A DNA stretch of 63,665 nucleotides, from the NCBI RefSeq assembly GCF_017114945.1, contig NZ_JABXKQ010000182.1:1-63665 (forward strand). Reading direction: 5' to 3'. Source of the DNA: Nostoc sp. JL34 (lineage in GTDB: Bacteria; Cyanobacteriota; Cyanobacteriia; Cyanobacteriales; Nostocaceae). The first letter of the stretch is position 1; the number at the start of each line of letters is the position of its first letter. Made by a program: the position numbers and the translations under genes. The notes under the pieces were generated by a model that saw only the letters and a program-made list of their open reading frames with translations, did no database searches and had not been told where the DNA came from. Shown in pieces: positions 18,101 through 25,790 of this stretch.

Positions 18101-18341
18101 CGATTGCTTCAAATTTCTGGTCTTTGAGTTTTCGTGAAATGGTTAAAGCTTCCTGAAATGTTTGTATTGCTTGTGGATGTTCCTGTTGCTCTGTCAGCTT
18201 TATTCCTTGCTCTAGAAGTTTTTCTGTTTCTTGCGATCGTGAGTTCTGAGTTTGCCCCCAGGTGGGTTGAGATATCAGCATTACTGTTAAAGGCGTTAGA
18301 GAAACACCCACAGCTAAAAGACTGGTGAGAATTTTTTTCAT
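15138..18341 (-). CDS. TPR-CHAT protein (caspase-like protease domain)
   Basis: 1067 residues: a signal peptide (about 1-29), about 13 TPR units of exactly 40 residues (pattern EATTLNNIGQVYDDLGQKQKALDF..), a linker with coiled-coil tendency, and a C-terminal CHAT domain. The caspase-type dyad is visible as H933 (FIHLATHGCF) and C979 (LTLSACQTA). CHAT proteases with TPR arrays act as activated peptidases in some defence systems, such as the craspase partner TPR-CHAT. This one is exported and has no gsu0053-type or Cas gene nearby, so a cell-envelope or lumen role is as likely. Its ATG overlaps the TGA of a small upstream ORF (ATGA). Confidence 0.9.
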   Translation of the reverse strand: MKKILTSLLAVGVSLTPLTVMLISQPTWGQTQNSRSQETEKLLEQGIKLTEQQEHPQAIQTFQEALTISRKLKDQKFEAIALVGLGRNYDALAQKQKALDFYNQALPLLRAVGNRSGEAATLGNIGAIYSDLGQKQKALDYFNQTLPLSRTVGDRSGEAATLGNIGAIYSDLGQKQRALDFYNQALPLLRAVSDRSNEATTLNNIGQVYDDLGQKQKALDFYNQALPLLRAVSDRSGEAVTLNNIGGVYNALEQKQKALGYFNQALRLYRAMGARADVATALNNIGQVYDALGQKQKALDYFNQALPLYLSVGNRSGEAATLNNIGQVYDALGQKQKALDYFNQALPLYLSIGNRSGEATTLNNIGLVYNGLGEKQKALDFYNQALPLYLSVGERSGEAITLNNIGQVYDDLGQKQKALDYFNQALPVLRAVGDRFGEAVTLNNIGGIYDDLREKQKALDFYNQALPLLRAVGNHSGEATTLNNIGGVYDDLGQKPKALDYLNQALSLRRAVGDRSGEATTLNNIGAIYNALGEKQKALDFYNQALPLLRAVGNRSAEAVILDNIGVLFQSTNRPIEAITNLQQSLQLNLEMRRGLQRENRQKFLNQNGATALVYVLINQKKSEQAFEWVNRFTTADLADYTRLINATVANPEAQHSLDDWNKNNQQLESLRLQLQENFSEALAQKVRQLEAQVYSEAEKVSRRFPELAELLETTSADTKTLISSIPTGTVVVQPVLLTNVKDMPDSIAFFIFTKGELSVIKNTINPTKFNKLITQYLKEIQDDSDGNFTLTGGKLYDILIRPVEDKIQALSPKQLSIIATGKLRQLPFETLYDSETDQFLIQKYPVNYLTRISNNSLKSPGMRNVVPHKPQAVLAFGNPVPHDPQNLPDAEVEVTKIKEILPDSEIYIHNQATLEKFKTLALRFPFIHLATHGCFQNEGCKKYNLKSNTLLFADTQLNIGDAALLGLQGTQLLTLSACQTAAETNFNGEGIAGVAYIFERAGAKAVMATLWAVNDKSTQKLMVDFYQNLKQGMTKGEALQKAKLKLIEEYPHPFYWSPFVLIGDAR
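16680..18110. repeat. ~12 tandem 120-bp repeats encoding TPR units
   Basis: The 40-codon TPR units are highly similar at DNA level (the GAGCTTGGTTG.AG.AATCGAGTGC string recurs every 120 bp), so the array has expanded or been homogenised recently. Copy number could vary between strains. Confidence 0.9.
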
Positions 18342-18532
18342 ACAATAGTGCTAGAAGTAGCTGTTTTCAATTGACTATTAGCAACATCAAAGCAGTTGTT
18401 GCTAACGGTCAAGCATTGATTGGAAATCTTTGAACATTTGTTGCTAGCATCGAAGCATTTGTTATAAACATTTAAACATTTGTTGCCAGCATCGAAGTTT
18501 TTGTTGCCAACATCAGCAAAAGCGTAACTCAT
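18338..18532 (-). CDS. Small Cys-heptapeptide-repeat ORF coupled to TPR-CHAT
   Basis: 64 residues built of about eight 7-residue units of pattern (F/L)-x-(V/A)-x-N-(K/N/Q)-C, for example FDAGNKC, LNVYNKC, FDASNKC, LTVSNNC. The stop TGA overlaps the TPR-CHAT ATG as ATGA, which suggests translational coupling. There is no signal peptide, and only a weak ribosome site precedes the ATG. The DNA is an underlying degenerate 21-bp repeat, so the ORF may be a by-product of a repeat in the leader region. I do not recognise a family. Confidence 0.4.
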   Translation of the reverse strand: MSYAFADVGNKNFDAGNKCLNVYNKCFDASNKCSKISNQCLTVSNNCFDVANSQLKTATSSTIV

Positions 18533-18589
18533 CGGGGATTCACGTTAAGTAGACACCAATGTATAGCAGTAAGCTAAAATAATTCACAC

Positions 18590-19222
18590 TCAATAAGGTG
18601 TTGCAACAATAGTGATCGTTCTTTGTCGCGAATCAAACTGAATTTCATCTATCACATATTGCCGATTTCTAGCCACTGACCAAATACCCCGTATTTGTGC
18701 TGTGGAAACTACGGGTGGTTTAAGCTTCACAATCGCTTGACCTTGAGTAGCATTTTTTACAGCAAAAGCATTTAGGGGTATACCACTCCAAGTCATGGGC
18801 TTACTAGTGGGACGGTCTCGCTCACCCCGCAGAATCTGCTCTCCATTGCTTCTGTGAACCAATGCCTCATCTTTGAAAACTACTTTTTGAATTTGGTTCA
18901 GGGGAATTGCGGCAGTTTTGTCATTACGCTGAATTGATAGTATTTCTCCCTGTGCATCAATTCCTGTTATCTGACCACTGCTTGACTCACCCCCTTTAAA
19001 GATGACCTCTGCTAACTCTGGTAATGCTACTGCAAGTTCTAATTCATCTGCGTTGACTGGTGTCTGTGCCAACAAGAAATTTCCCGTCTTGACATCCTGA
19101 CCAATTACAGCTTCGATGTTCCCTGCGATCGCTGCTGCCATTACTAAGATTGCCACAACCCATCCCTGGAAAAAAGCTTTCATGGCTTTAACAGTATATT
19201 TGACTATATTTAACTTTCTCAT
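18590..19222 (-). CDS. Exported protein of unknown function
   Basis: 210 residues. A hydrophobic segment near residues 18-36 (GWVVAILVMAAAIAGNI) acts as signal peptide or anchor; an alternative start is Met14 (MKAFFQGW). The rest is predicted beta-rich, with short alternations such as GQITGIDAQGEILSIQRNDKT and IPLNQIQKVVF. I recognise no named domain. It is co-directional with and upstream of the Cys-repeat ORF and TPR-CHAT gene, only 57 bp away, so it may belong to the same transcript and act in the same compartment. Confidence 0.6.
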   Translation of the reverse strand: MRKLNIVKYTVKAMKAFFQGWVVAILVMAAAIAGNIEAVIGQDVKTGNFLLAQTPVNADELELAVALPELAEVIFKGGESSSGQITGIDAQGEILSIQRNDKTAAIPLNQIQKVVFKDEALVHRSNGEQILRGERDRPTSKPMTWSGIPLNAFAVKNATQGQAIVKLKPPVVSTAQIRGIWSVARNRQYVIDEIQFDSRQRTITIVATPY

Positions 19223-19299
19223 TAAACTTCAAAGGCGTATGTATAATTTCCGTAAAATCACTAAAATCAACTGATTATTTACCTATAGCAGTTTGCAGT

Positions 19300-19390
19300 T
19301 GAGTGCAAGATAGACCTAACCCCCAACTAGCGTTGGGGAGTAAGATTCAAAGCCTCTCGCCTCTTAGGAGAGAGGTTTGGAGAGAGGTCA
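19300..19390. repeat. Intergenic repeat, CCTAACCCCCAAC/AGAGAGGT type
   Basis: Between divergent genes. CCTAACCCCCAACTAG..TTCAAAGCCTCT..AGGAGAGAGG resembles the interior of the family A MITEs (10912, 36543), without their terminal GTTTGAAAAG repeats. It may be a decayed or related element. Confidence 0.5.
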
Positions 19391-19439
19391 TATATTGCAT
19401 ACAAACCATAAATGCTATATAGTTTCCCCCATCTCCCCA

Positions 19440-20321
19440 ATGACTCAAACCCCCAACTCCAACCAGGAAACCAATATTTTAGGTAAATTCACCAGTGTAC
19501 TTGGCTTACTGGGTGCGGCGCTTTTCTTTGCAGGCTGGATTTACCGTTGGTCATATTTCTACTTTTTTCAACTAGAACTCAATACCCTCGACTTACCTGC
19601 ACAGTCTTTTCTCATAGTTCCCCTGCAAATATTTCTCGGAGATGGTTGGACAATCTGCAAAACTGCGATCGCCTTTTTTATAGCTGCGATCGCAATTCAA
19701 GCAACGTTATGGTTAATTAAAATCATCAGTGATACAGCCGTCTCTGCAAGCCAATTACTACTAAGTCGCATCATCTCTGCAACTCAATACAAACGCTCAT
19801 GGACAGCTAAACGACTAAAATCTCTAGCTGAATTTAGTTCTGGACAACTGCGCTCAGTTGATTTTTTGCGATCGCTAGTCAATGAGATAGTAATAGTATC
19901 CTGGGTGTTAATTGTGATATTTTGGTTAGCTCGTTGGCAAGGCATTGCAGATGCACGACGAGACGCTGGTCAAAACTCCACTTTGCCCGTTGTAGCCTTA
20001 ATTACACCGGAAGAAAAGTTTGCTGTAGGACGCAAACTTGATGATATATTTACCGATCCGTCTTTGAAAGGTTATCGCATAATTGGCGATCGCGGTTTAT
20101 TCGATGACTTGCGAGGCAGGGAAGATAATGATATCAGCAATCCAAAGCAGCCGAGAGTCTGGCGCTTACTCCTAGAACGTGGTGGCTGGATTTATTTGTT
20201 TCGAGCATTGCCCCCAAATGCAACACTTGATGAGCTACCGTCAGTGTTGGCTATTCAAGAAAGTGATAAGGGACATATCATCATTCGCAGTCCAGAAGCT
20301 TCCAAAACTAGTTCTCCTTGA
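19440..20321 (+). CDS. Membrane protein of unknown function
   Basis: About 293 residues from the ATG at 19440 (a longer frame begins at 19377, but that part overlaps a repeat). Three or four membrane segments: VLGLLGAALFFAGWIYRW, a weaker one at SFLIVPLQIFLG, TAIAFFIAAIAIQATLWLI and IVIVSWVLIVIFWLARW. A soluble C-terminal domain follows, beginning at about GQNSTLPVVALITPEE. No known family recognised. It is divergent from the exported-protein gene at 19222. Likely a conserved cyanobacterial inner-membrane protein. Confidence 0.65.
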   Translation: MTQTPNSNQETNILGKFTSVLGLLGAALFFAGWIYRWSYFYFFQLELNTLDLPAQSFLIVPLQIFLGDGWTICKTAIAFFIAAIAIQATLWLIKIISDTAVSASQLLLSRIISATQYKRSWTAKRLKSLAEFSSGQLRSVDFLRSLVNEIVIVSWVLIVIFWLARWQGIADARRDAGQNSTLPVVALITPEEKFAVGRKLDDIFTDPSLKGYRIIGDRGLFDDLRGREDNDISNPKQPRVWRLLLERGGWIYLFRALPPNATLDELPSVLAIQESDKGHIIIRSPEASKTSSP

Positions 20322-20441
20322 TATATTGAATAATTTGTTTAAATTTAGGTTAATAAAAAGTTATTTATCCTTAACCAATGTTTTATAATGCCCCTTAACT
20401 ACAGCATCTAGCTCAAGTTACCGCAGATTCAGGGGAAAAAT

Positions 20442-21617
20442 TTGATGAACCAGGGGCAACGTCCTCCTAAATCAAGGAGATATTTGACTGAATTAGTTCA
20501 GACTTATATTGTTAAAGCTTTACACACTGCAAGACAGTGGCGCGTACAACTAATCCGATGGTTGTACAAGTATTCTGCGTGGGGTGTTGCGTCCCTATTC
20601 TTGGTTGGAGTTAGCTTGAGTATCGTGATGGCTGCCTGCTCTCCACGTAATATCAATAATACTGGTAATGCTGGCGCAGCTTCCCAGAGTGATGTAACCC
20701 TAACTTTTGTTTCTTACTCGGTTACTAGTGCAGCATACCAGCAAATCATTCCTAAATTTATCGAACAGTGGAAGAAAGAACATAACCAAAATGTCACTTT
20801 TAATCAAAGCTATGATGGTTCAGGTTCCCAGACTCTTGCCGTGATTGACGGTAAAGAAGCTGATGTGGTACACCTGTCACTTGCCCTTGATATTAATAAA
20901 CTTGTTGAGGCAGGTTTTATTCAACCGGGGTGGGAAAAAGAAGCGCCTAATGATGCAATTGTGACCAAATCTCTAGATGCGATCGCTATTCGTGAAGGTA
21001 ATCCCAAAAATATCAAAACTTGGGCAGATTTGGCACGAGATGGCGTAAATGTCGTTACACCTGACCCTAGAACCTCTGGCGGTGCTCGTTGGAACTTCCT
21101 TAGTCTCTGGGGTTCTGTAACAAAAACTGGCGGAAATGAAAATCAAGCAATAGACTTTACCTCCAAAGTCTATAACAATGCACCTTTGTTGCCTAAAACT
21201 GCTCGAAATGCCACTGAACTATTCTTCAACGATAATCAAGGTGATGTTCTGCTCAACTATGAAAACGAGATGATTTTGTTGGCACAAAATGGCAAGAAAA
21301 TTTCATACGTTGTGCCTGATGTCAATATCTCTATCGACAATCCTGTTGCTGTTGTAGATAAAAATGTCGATAAACATGGTACTCGCCCGATTGCAGAAGC
21401 ATTTATCAAATTTCTCTACACCCCAGAGTCGCAACGAGAGTTTACCAAATTAGGATTTCGTCCCGTTGACCTGACTATTACAAAAGAAGTGGAAGGCAAA
21501 TTTCCCAAAATTAAAACTATCTTCAAAGCTGAAGATTTAGGAGGATGGAAGGAAATTCAAAAGAAATTCTTTGATGAAGGTGCTATTTTTGACAAAATTC
21601 GAGCGAAAAAGTCTTAG
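20442..21617 (+). CDS. Sulfate-type ABC transporter substrate-binding lipoprotein
   Basis: 391 residues. A long positively charged N-terminus (about 45 residues) precedes a signal segment ending in a lipobox, IVMAAC with C66, so the mature protein is probably lipid-anchored. The mature part matches the sulfate/thiosulfate-binding family (SbpA/CysP): LTFVSYSVTSAAY, YDGSGSQTLAVIDGKEADVVHLSLALDI (split here by reading) and PDPRTSGGARWNFL. GGREGATE precedes ATG by 'AGGGGAAAAATTTG', a good ribosome site. No permease or ATPase gene adjoins it, so it is an orphan component whose partners must be elsewhere. Confidence 0.9.
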   Translation: MMNQGQRPPKSRRYLTELVQTYIVKALHTARQWRVQLIRWLYKYSAWGVASLFLVGVSLSIVMAACSPRNINNTGNAGAASQSDVTLTFVSYSVTSAAYQQIIPKFIEQWKKEHNQNVTFNQSYDGSGSQTLAVIDGKEADVVHLSLALDINKLVEAGFIQPGWEKEAPNDAIVTKSLDAIAIREGNPKNIKTWADLARDGVNVVTPDPRTSGGARWNFLSLWGSVTKTGGNENQAIDFTSKVYNNAPLLPKTARNATELFFNDNQGDVLLNYENEMILLAQNGKKISYVVPDVNISIDNPVAVVDKNVDKHGTRPIAEAFIKFLYTPESQREFTKLGFRPVDLTITKEVEGKFPKIKTIFKAEDLGGWKEIQKKFFDEGAIFDKIRAKKS

Positions 21618-21662
21618 AAAGCTAATCCTCTTGCTCTCCTTCCCCACAAAGTAAGGTGTTTC

Positions 21663-21797
21663 ATATCATGTTCGGGTAAAGACTTATCATTTAGACCGCA
21701 GGGGTGCAGGGGGCAGGGAGCAGGGAGCAGGGAGAAAGAGGTTTTCCTGACTTTTGCACGGATGCGGTAATCATAAGTAATTAACCGGACTTGATAT
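21663..21797 (+). mobile_element. MITE family B, copy 1
   Basis: Tips ATATCATGTTCGGGTAAAGA and AATTAACCGGACTTGATAT are imperfect inverted repeats (consensus ATATCAnGTyCGGnTAAnnACTTA). The interior 'GACCGCAG..AGAAAGAGGTTTTCC..TTTTGCACGGATGCGGTAATC' matches the reverse complement of 33716-33828. No ORF. Confidence 0.8.
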
Positions 21798-21935
21798 CAA
21801 AGGTGTCCCGATGAAAAAGGAACTAGGGACTCTTGACTGAAGACTGGTATTTTTACTCAGTACGGGCTAAACCCTAGCTATCCGCTAACAGCACTTTCAA
21901 GTCAGACAGGGAGGGGATGCAATCCGGTTCACTTA

Positions 21936-22086
21936 ATATCAAGTTCGGGTGATTACTAATAATAAAATTTATCAATATAGGTTGGGTTGAACGGCAGTGA
22001 AACCCAACATAAACAAGGATCAAGCGTTGGGTTTTGTTCCTCAAGCCAACCTACAGATGTTATAAGTATTTAACCGAACCTGATAT
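21936..22086. mobile_element. MITE family B, copy 2 (different interior)
   Basis: The tips ATATCAAGTTCGGGTGATTA and TAAGTATTTAACCGAACCTG, ending in ATAT, match family B. The interior differs and holds its own inverted pair: GGTTGGGTTGAAC..GTGAAACCCAAC and CGTTGGGTTTTG..AAGCCAACC. No ORF. Confidence 0.75.
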
Positions 22087-22112
22087 AAGATCCCCTCCCA
22101 ACCTTCGGTCTG

Positions 22113-22154
22113 CAAAAAACCCACACTGTAACCGATCAAGGGGTACAGTGTGGG
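22113..22154 (-). terminator. Intrinsic terminator of prs
   Basis: Read on the minus strand, CCCACACTGTA, a 13-nt loop and TACAGTGTGGG form a perfect 11-bp stem followed at once by TTTTTTG. It lies about 40 bp past the prs stop. Classic Rho-independent terminator. Confidence 0.9.
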
Positions 22155-22194
22155 TGATTTCTGCCTGTAAAGGGAATGACAGTCTTTATATTGC

Positions 22195-23211
22195 CTAGCG
22201 GAACATACTACTGACTGAAGTATCTTCATGAATCCGCCAGATAGTTTCTCCTAACAGATTAGCTACTGACAGCACCACTAGTTGTGGAAAGCGGTTGTTT
22301 TCGGGTATGGGAATCGTATTAGTGACAATGACTTCCTCAAACAAGCCACTGGACAGGCGCTCCATCGCTGGTGGAGAGAACACTGCATGAGTTGCACAGG
22401 CGTATACCTGACGCGCTCCTTCTTCACGCAGTAATCGCGCTCCTTCAGCGATCGTGCCTCCGGTGTCGATCATGTCATCCACCAACACTGCCGTTTTGCC
22501 TTTAACATCGCCGATGACATTTAACACTTCTGCAACATTATGTGCCTGACGACGTTTGTCAATAATTGCCAGCGGGGCATCATTCAGTTTTTTTGCAAAT
22601 GCTCTAGCTCGTGCTACACCACCAACATCAGGGGAAACAACCACAAGGTCAGGCAGTTCTTTGCTTGCTAGATAATCTAGCAACACTGGCGAACCATAAA
22701 CATGGTCAAAAGGTATATCAAAATAGCCTTGAATCTGAGCCGAGTGTAAATCCATTGCTAGAACGCGGTTGGCACCTGCTTCGGTGATCAAGTTAGCAAC
22801 TAGCTTGGCGGTTATTGACTCTCGTCCTGCCGTTTTGCGATCGGCACGGGCATAGCCATAGTAGGGAATTACTGCCGTCACCTGTCGCGCAGAAGCCCGA
22901 CGACAGGCGTCAACCATAATCAATAATTCCATTAAATGATCGTTCACGGGTTGACAACATGGCTGGATTAAATAGACATCACAACCCCGAATCGATTCTT
23001 GGATTTGAACGTAAAGTTCTCCATCCGCAAATCTTTTACGAATCATTGGCCCCAAGTCCATGCCCAGATAACGAGCGACTTCTTGAGACAGTTGTATATT
23101 GGCAGAGCCAGAAAACAGCCGCAGGCGATGATTCTCGTTCAGCCCTGTTGCAGATGGTTGCACCTTGAAAGTTGCAGAACTGAGCACAGCAGATCCTCTA
23201 TGTGCATTCAT
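22195..23211 (-). CDS. prs: Ribose-phosphate pyrophosphokinase
   Basis: 338 residues. Makes PRPP from ribose 5-phosphate and ATP for purine, pyrimidine, His, Trp and NAD synthesis. Motifs: LFSGSANIQLSQEVA at the N-terminal core, DLHSAQIQGYFDIPFDHV, the flexible DKRRQAHN loop, and the PRPP-binding VDDMIDTGGTI. About 25 extra N-terminal residues precede the conserved core, a usual cyanobacterial extension. An intrinsic terminator follows. Cytosolic housekeeping enzyme. Confidence 0.97.
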   Translation of the reverse strand: MNAHRGSAVLSSATFKVQPSATGLNENHRLRLFSGSANIQLSQEVARYLGMDLGPMIRKRFADGELYVQIQESIRGCDVYLIQPCCQPVNDHLMELLIMVDACRRASARQVTAVIPYYGYARADRKTAGRESITAKLVANLITEAGANRVLAMDLHSAQIQGYFDIPFDHVYGSPVLLDYLASKELPDLVVVSPDVGGVARARAFAKKLNDAPLAIIDKRRQAHNVAEVLNVIGDVKGKTAVLVDDMIDTGGTIAEGARLLREEGARQVYACATHAVFSPPAMERLSSGLFEEVIVTNTIPIPENNRFPQLVVLSVANLLGETIWRIHEDTSVSSMFR

Positions 23212-23984
23212 AGCAATATTATCATTAGAGATTTAATAGATTTAACCGAGAAATCGCCTAAAAAAACATCTGTGAGTTTTGTTAAAGCTTCCATACAAAA
23301 TTTAAACATTTCCCCATAAAATTATCATTCGCTAACTGTCTAATTTTCTTGGCAAGCAAACTATTGATAGCTTAAGGGATATCAAGTCCGTCCACTAGGT
23401 CTATAGTTTAAATTTTTTGAGTTGAGGCAAATAATCCCAATTTCTCAGAAATTGGTGTGATAGATTGCTTCTTCTAACTACCTCATTGATAACTGACAGT
23501 AAAGCATTTACAAATTAAGTAATATTGAAGTTTGTTCTTAGACAAGAGAACATTTGGGACTAAGTGTTTAAGGTGTATCTTATTATATTCTATGATACTA
23601 GCAATAAATAAATAAACTGGCAGATTTAATTTTAAGTTTTAATTCACGCAATAAAATTCCAGAATAGGGTGTGTGAAGCAGGTAGGAGGCAGGAGGAATA
23701 CTTGAACTGCCTCCAACCTGTCTTGGGTCATGCTTCCAGCGTCTTATGCAACTCTCTTAACTGTCCATTCATTCATTGTCTGGGGCGCGGCGCGTCAATG
23801 AAGAACAGGGAACAGGAGAACAAAAACTAGCGCAGCTTGGCGAAAATAACTATCCAGTTTAAAAAGGTGAAAAAGCTTACAGGACAAGCTTTATTTTCTC
23901 GTACCTCCTACCTCCTGCCTCCTTAATTTGCGTATAGCTGGGGGTATAGCTATTAGGTAAGGTAGAATATCGCTGCATGTAACT
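23212..23984. other. Long intergenic region, no gene seen
   Basis: 773 bp between the divergent prs and kinase genes. AT-rich first half. An imperfect inverted repeat is built on GAAGCAGGTAGGAGGCAG (about 23677) and CTGCCTCC..ATGCTTCC (about 23708-23733), with a further CCTCCTACCTCCTGCCTCCTT at about 23903. These are GGAGGCAG-type repeats, also found at about 48169 and 48364. No ORF with a family resemblance, no RNA gene recognised. Confidence 0.55.
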
Positions 23985-25790
23985 GTGTCGCCTCCGGGAC
24001 TTAAATCTTTGTGGGTGACTTCCTCCTCAGTTGCTACTACACTCAATCAATCGCTCATGCAACCACCGATTACAGTTGGCACTGTCTTGCAAAACCGTTA
24101 CCGCATAATTCAAATTCTCGGACAAGGAGGATGTGGTAGAACCTATCTGGCAGAAGACCAGAGGCGCTTTAACGAACTTTGCGCGATCAAGGAATTGATT
24201 TCAACAGCAAGGTCGGCTTTGGCTTGGGAGAGGGCACAAGAGCTTTTTCATCGAGAAGCTGCAATTTTATATCAAATCGAACACCCACAAGTGCCTAAAT
24301 TCCGGGAAAGATTTGAGCAAGACCAACGCTTATTTTTGGTGGAGGACTACGTTGCAGGTCAGACGTACCGAACTCTGCTGGCTGAACGTCAAGCTGTTGG
24401 TCAAACCTTCACAGAGGCTGAAGTATTGCAGCTGATACAGTTGTTGTTACCTGTTTTAGAGCATATTCACAGTCGAGGGATTATTCACCGAGATATCTCG
24501 CCAGAAAATATTATTTTGCGAGATAGTGACGCTAAACCTGTGTTAATTGACTTTGGGGTGGTAAAGGAACTGGCCACACGTTTGCGATCGCCAGAGAGTG
24601 CAATGCCAGAAACCACTGTGGGAAAATTAGGCTACTCTCCTAGTGAACAAATGCAAACAGGGGGAGCTTACCCTAGCAGCGACTTGTATGCATTAGCGGT
24701 GAGTGCGATAGTTTTGCTGACTGGTAAAGAACCAAGGGATCTATTTGATGAAAATCAACTCACTTGGAATTGGCAGCGGTGGGTAAAAGTGAATCCGCGA
24801 TTTGCCCAGGTCTTGAATCGAATGTTGAATCATATACCGAGCGATCGCTATCAAAGTGCTGCTAGTGTATCTCAAGCACTACAACCTTTAGAGCAAGTCA
24901 GTCTTCCTCCGGTGAATGTGTCCAACTTACAGACAATGGCTGTTGGTCGCCGTCCTGACCTAGTACCAGCAGCAGCTTCGCCCAAGAAACCCGATCCTGT
25001 GATTCCACCAAGTCCCACTAGCTCAGTTTTGGATAATCCTTTAGCGATCGCTGCAATTGGTACTGCTGTCGTGATTGTCGCGGGATTTGGTTCTTGGGCC
25101 CTGGTGAGTTCCATCCGCAGTCAGCCGAAAACACCAGATGAGACGCTTCCACAAAATTTCCCTTCACCAGTAATTTCTGGTGGTACTACATTCACATCTA
25201 CACCCACGCCTACAGCTACACCTACAACCACACCCACTAACGAGCAACCTGTTGTATCTAGTAAGCGCCTCAATCTGGGATCAAATAACACAGTCACAGT
25301 TCAAGAGACTCTCAAAGCAAATCAAATAATCCGGTACACTTTTTCTGGGCAGGAAGGAGCTAAATTAACTACGTTTATTGAGCCAGGAAGCAGCATTTTG
25401 TTAACAGTCTTAAGTCCCAATGGACAACCAATTGATCTTAGTGCCCAGCAAGTAACATCCTATCAAGGCTCATTGCTGGTTACTGGTAGATATACTATTG
25501 AGTTAACTCTGGTTCCAGGAGTTGCCGAAAGCAATTACAACCTCAGTGTTGCATTAGAAAAACTAGTCAAACCAACACCGACAGAGACACCCTTGCCAAT
25601 TCCCACAGAGACACCTTTGCCATTTCCCACAGAAACACCTTTGCCAATTCCCACAGAAACACCTTTGCCATTTCCTACAGAGACACCCTTGCCAATTCCC
25701 ACAGAGACACCCTTGCCAACTCCTTCGACTAGTACGCCAACTTTTCCGCCGGTTGATGAAACACAACCATTTTCTGGCCAAAGAAATTAA
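23985..25790 (+). CDS. Ser/Thr protein kinase with TM segment and Pro-rich repeat tail
   Basis: 601 residues from a GTG start (a later ATG at 24057 is an alternative). Kinase domain about 37-305: glycine loop LGQGGCGRTY, Lys69 in CAIKE, H168-R169-D170 with N175 (IHRDISPENI), D189-F190-G191. All catalytic residues are present, so it should be active. A transmembrane helix lies at about 353-375 and an external beta-rich domain at about 410-535 (a likely pre-peptidase or sensor module). The tail has six 8-residue repeats (PTETPLPI/PF). The kinase should face the cytosol and the tail the periplasm. The stop overlaps the bioD ATG (TAATG). Confidence 0.9.
   Translation: MSPPGLKSLWVTSSSVATTLNQSLMQPPITVGTVLQNRYRIIQILGQGGCGRTYLAEDQRRFNELCAIKELISTARSALAWERAQELFHREAAILYQIEHPQVPKFRERFEQDQRLFLVEDYVAGQTYRTLLAERQAVGQTFTEAEVLQLIQLLLPVLEHIHSRGIIHRDISPENIILRDSDAKPVLIDFGVVKELATRLRSPESAMPETTVGKLGYSPSEQMQTGGAYPSSDLYALAVSAIVLLTGKEPRDLFDENQLTWNWQRWVKVNPRFAQVLNRMLNHIPSDRYQSAASVSQALQPLEQVSLPPVNVSNLQTMAVGRRPDLVPAAASPKKPDPVIPPSPTSSVLDNPLAIAAIGTAVVIVAGFGSWALVSSIRSQPKTPDETLPQNFPSPVISGGTTFTSTPTPTATPTTTPTNEQPVVSSKRLNLGSNNTVTVQETLKANQIIRYTFSGQEGAKLTTFIEPGSSILLTVLSPNGQPIDLSAQQVTSYQGSLLVTGRYTIELTLVPGVAESNYNLSVALEKLVKPTPTETPLPIPTETPLPFPTETPLPIPTETPLPFPTETPLPIPTETPLPTPSTSTPTFPPVDETQPFSGQRN
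25567..25721. repeat. 24-bp tandem repeat encoding PTETPLP(I/F)
   Basis: About six copies of ACAGAGACACC(C/T)TTGCCA(A/T)TTCCC. The units alternate between Ile and Phe versions, which suggests 48-bp duplications. In frame within the kinase tail. Confidence 0.9.

Larger units (their letters stand above)
21618..22112. other. Intergenic region filled by two related MITEs
   Basis: The space between the sulfate-binding gene and the prs terminator is largely occupied by elements at 21663-21797 and 21936-22086 (listed separately), with a GCAGGGAGCAGGGAGCAGGG run inside the first. A 62-codon minus ORF at 22041-22229 crosses the prs end and is rejected. Confidence 0.7.

Noticed and set aside
16680..18110. 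CRISPR array (regular 120-bp repeats)
   Set aside because: The repeats are contiguous coding TPR units without spacers.
15138..18341. CRISPR-linked protease (craspase) system
   Set aside because: TPR-CHAT is present, but there is no Cas7-11, other cas gene or CRISPR array, and the protein has a signal peptide.
22041..22229. 62-residue minus ORF at the prs end
   Set aside because: Lies across the prs stop, its intrinsic terminator and a MITE tip.
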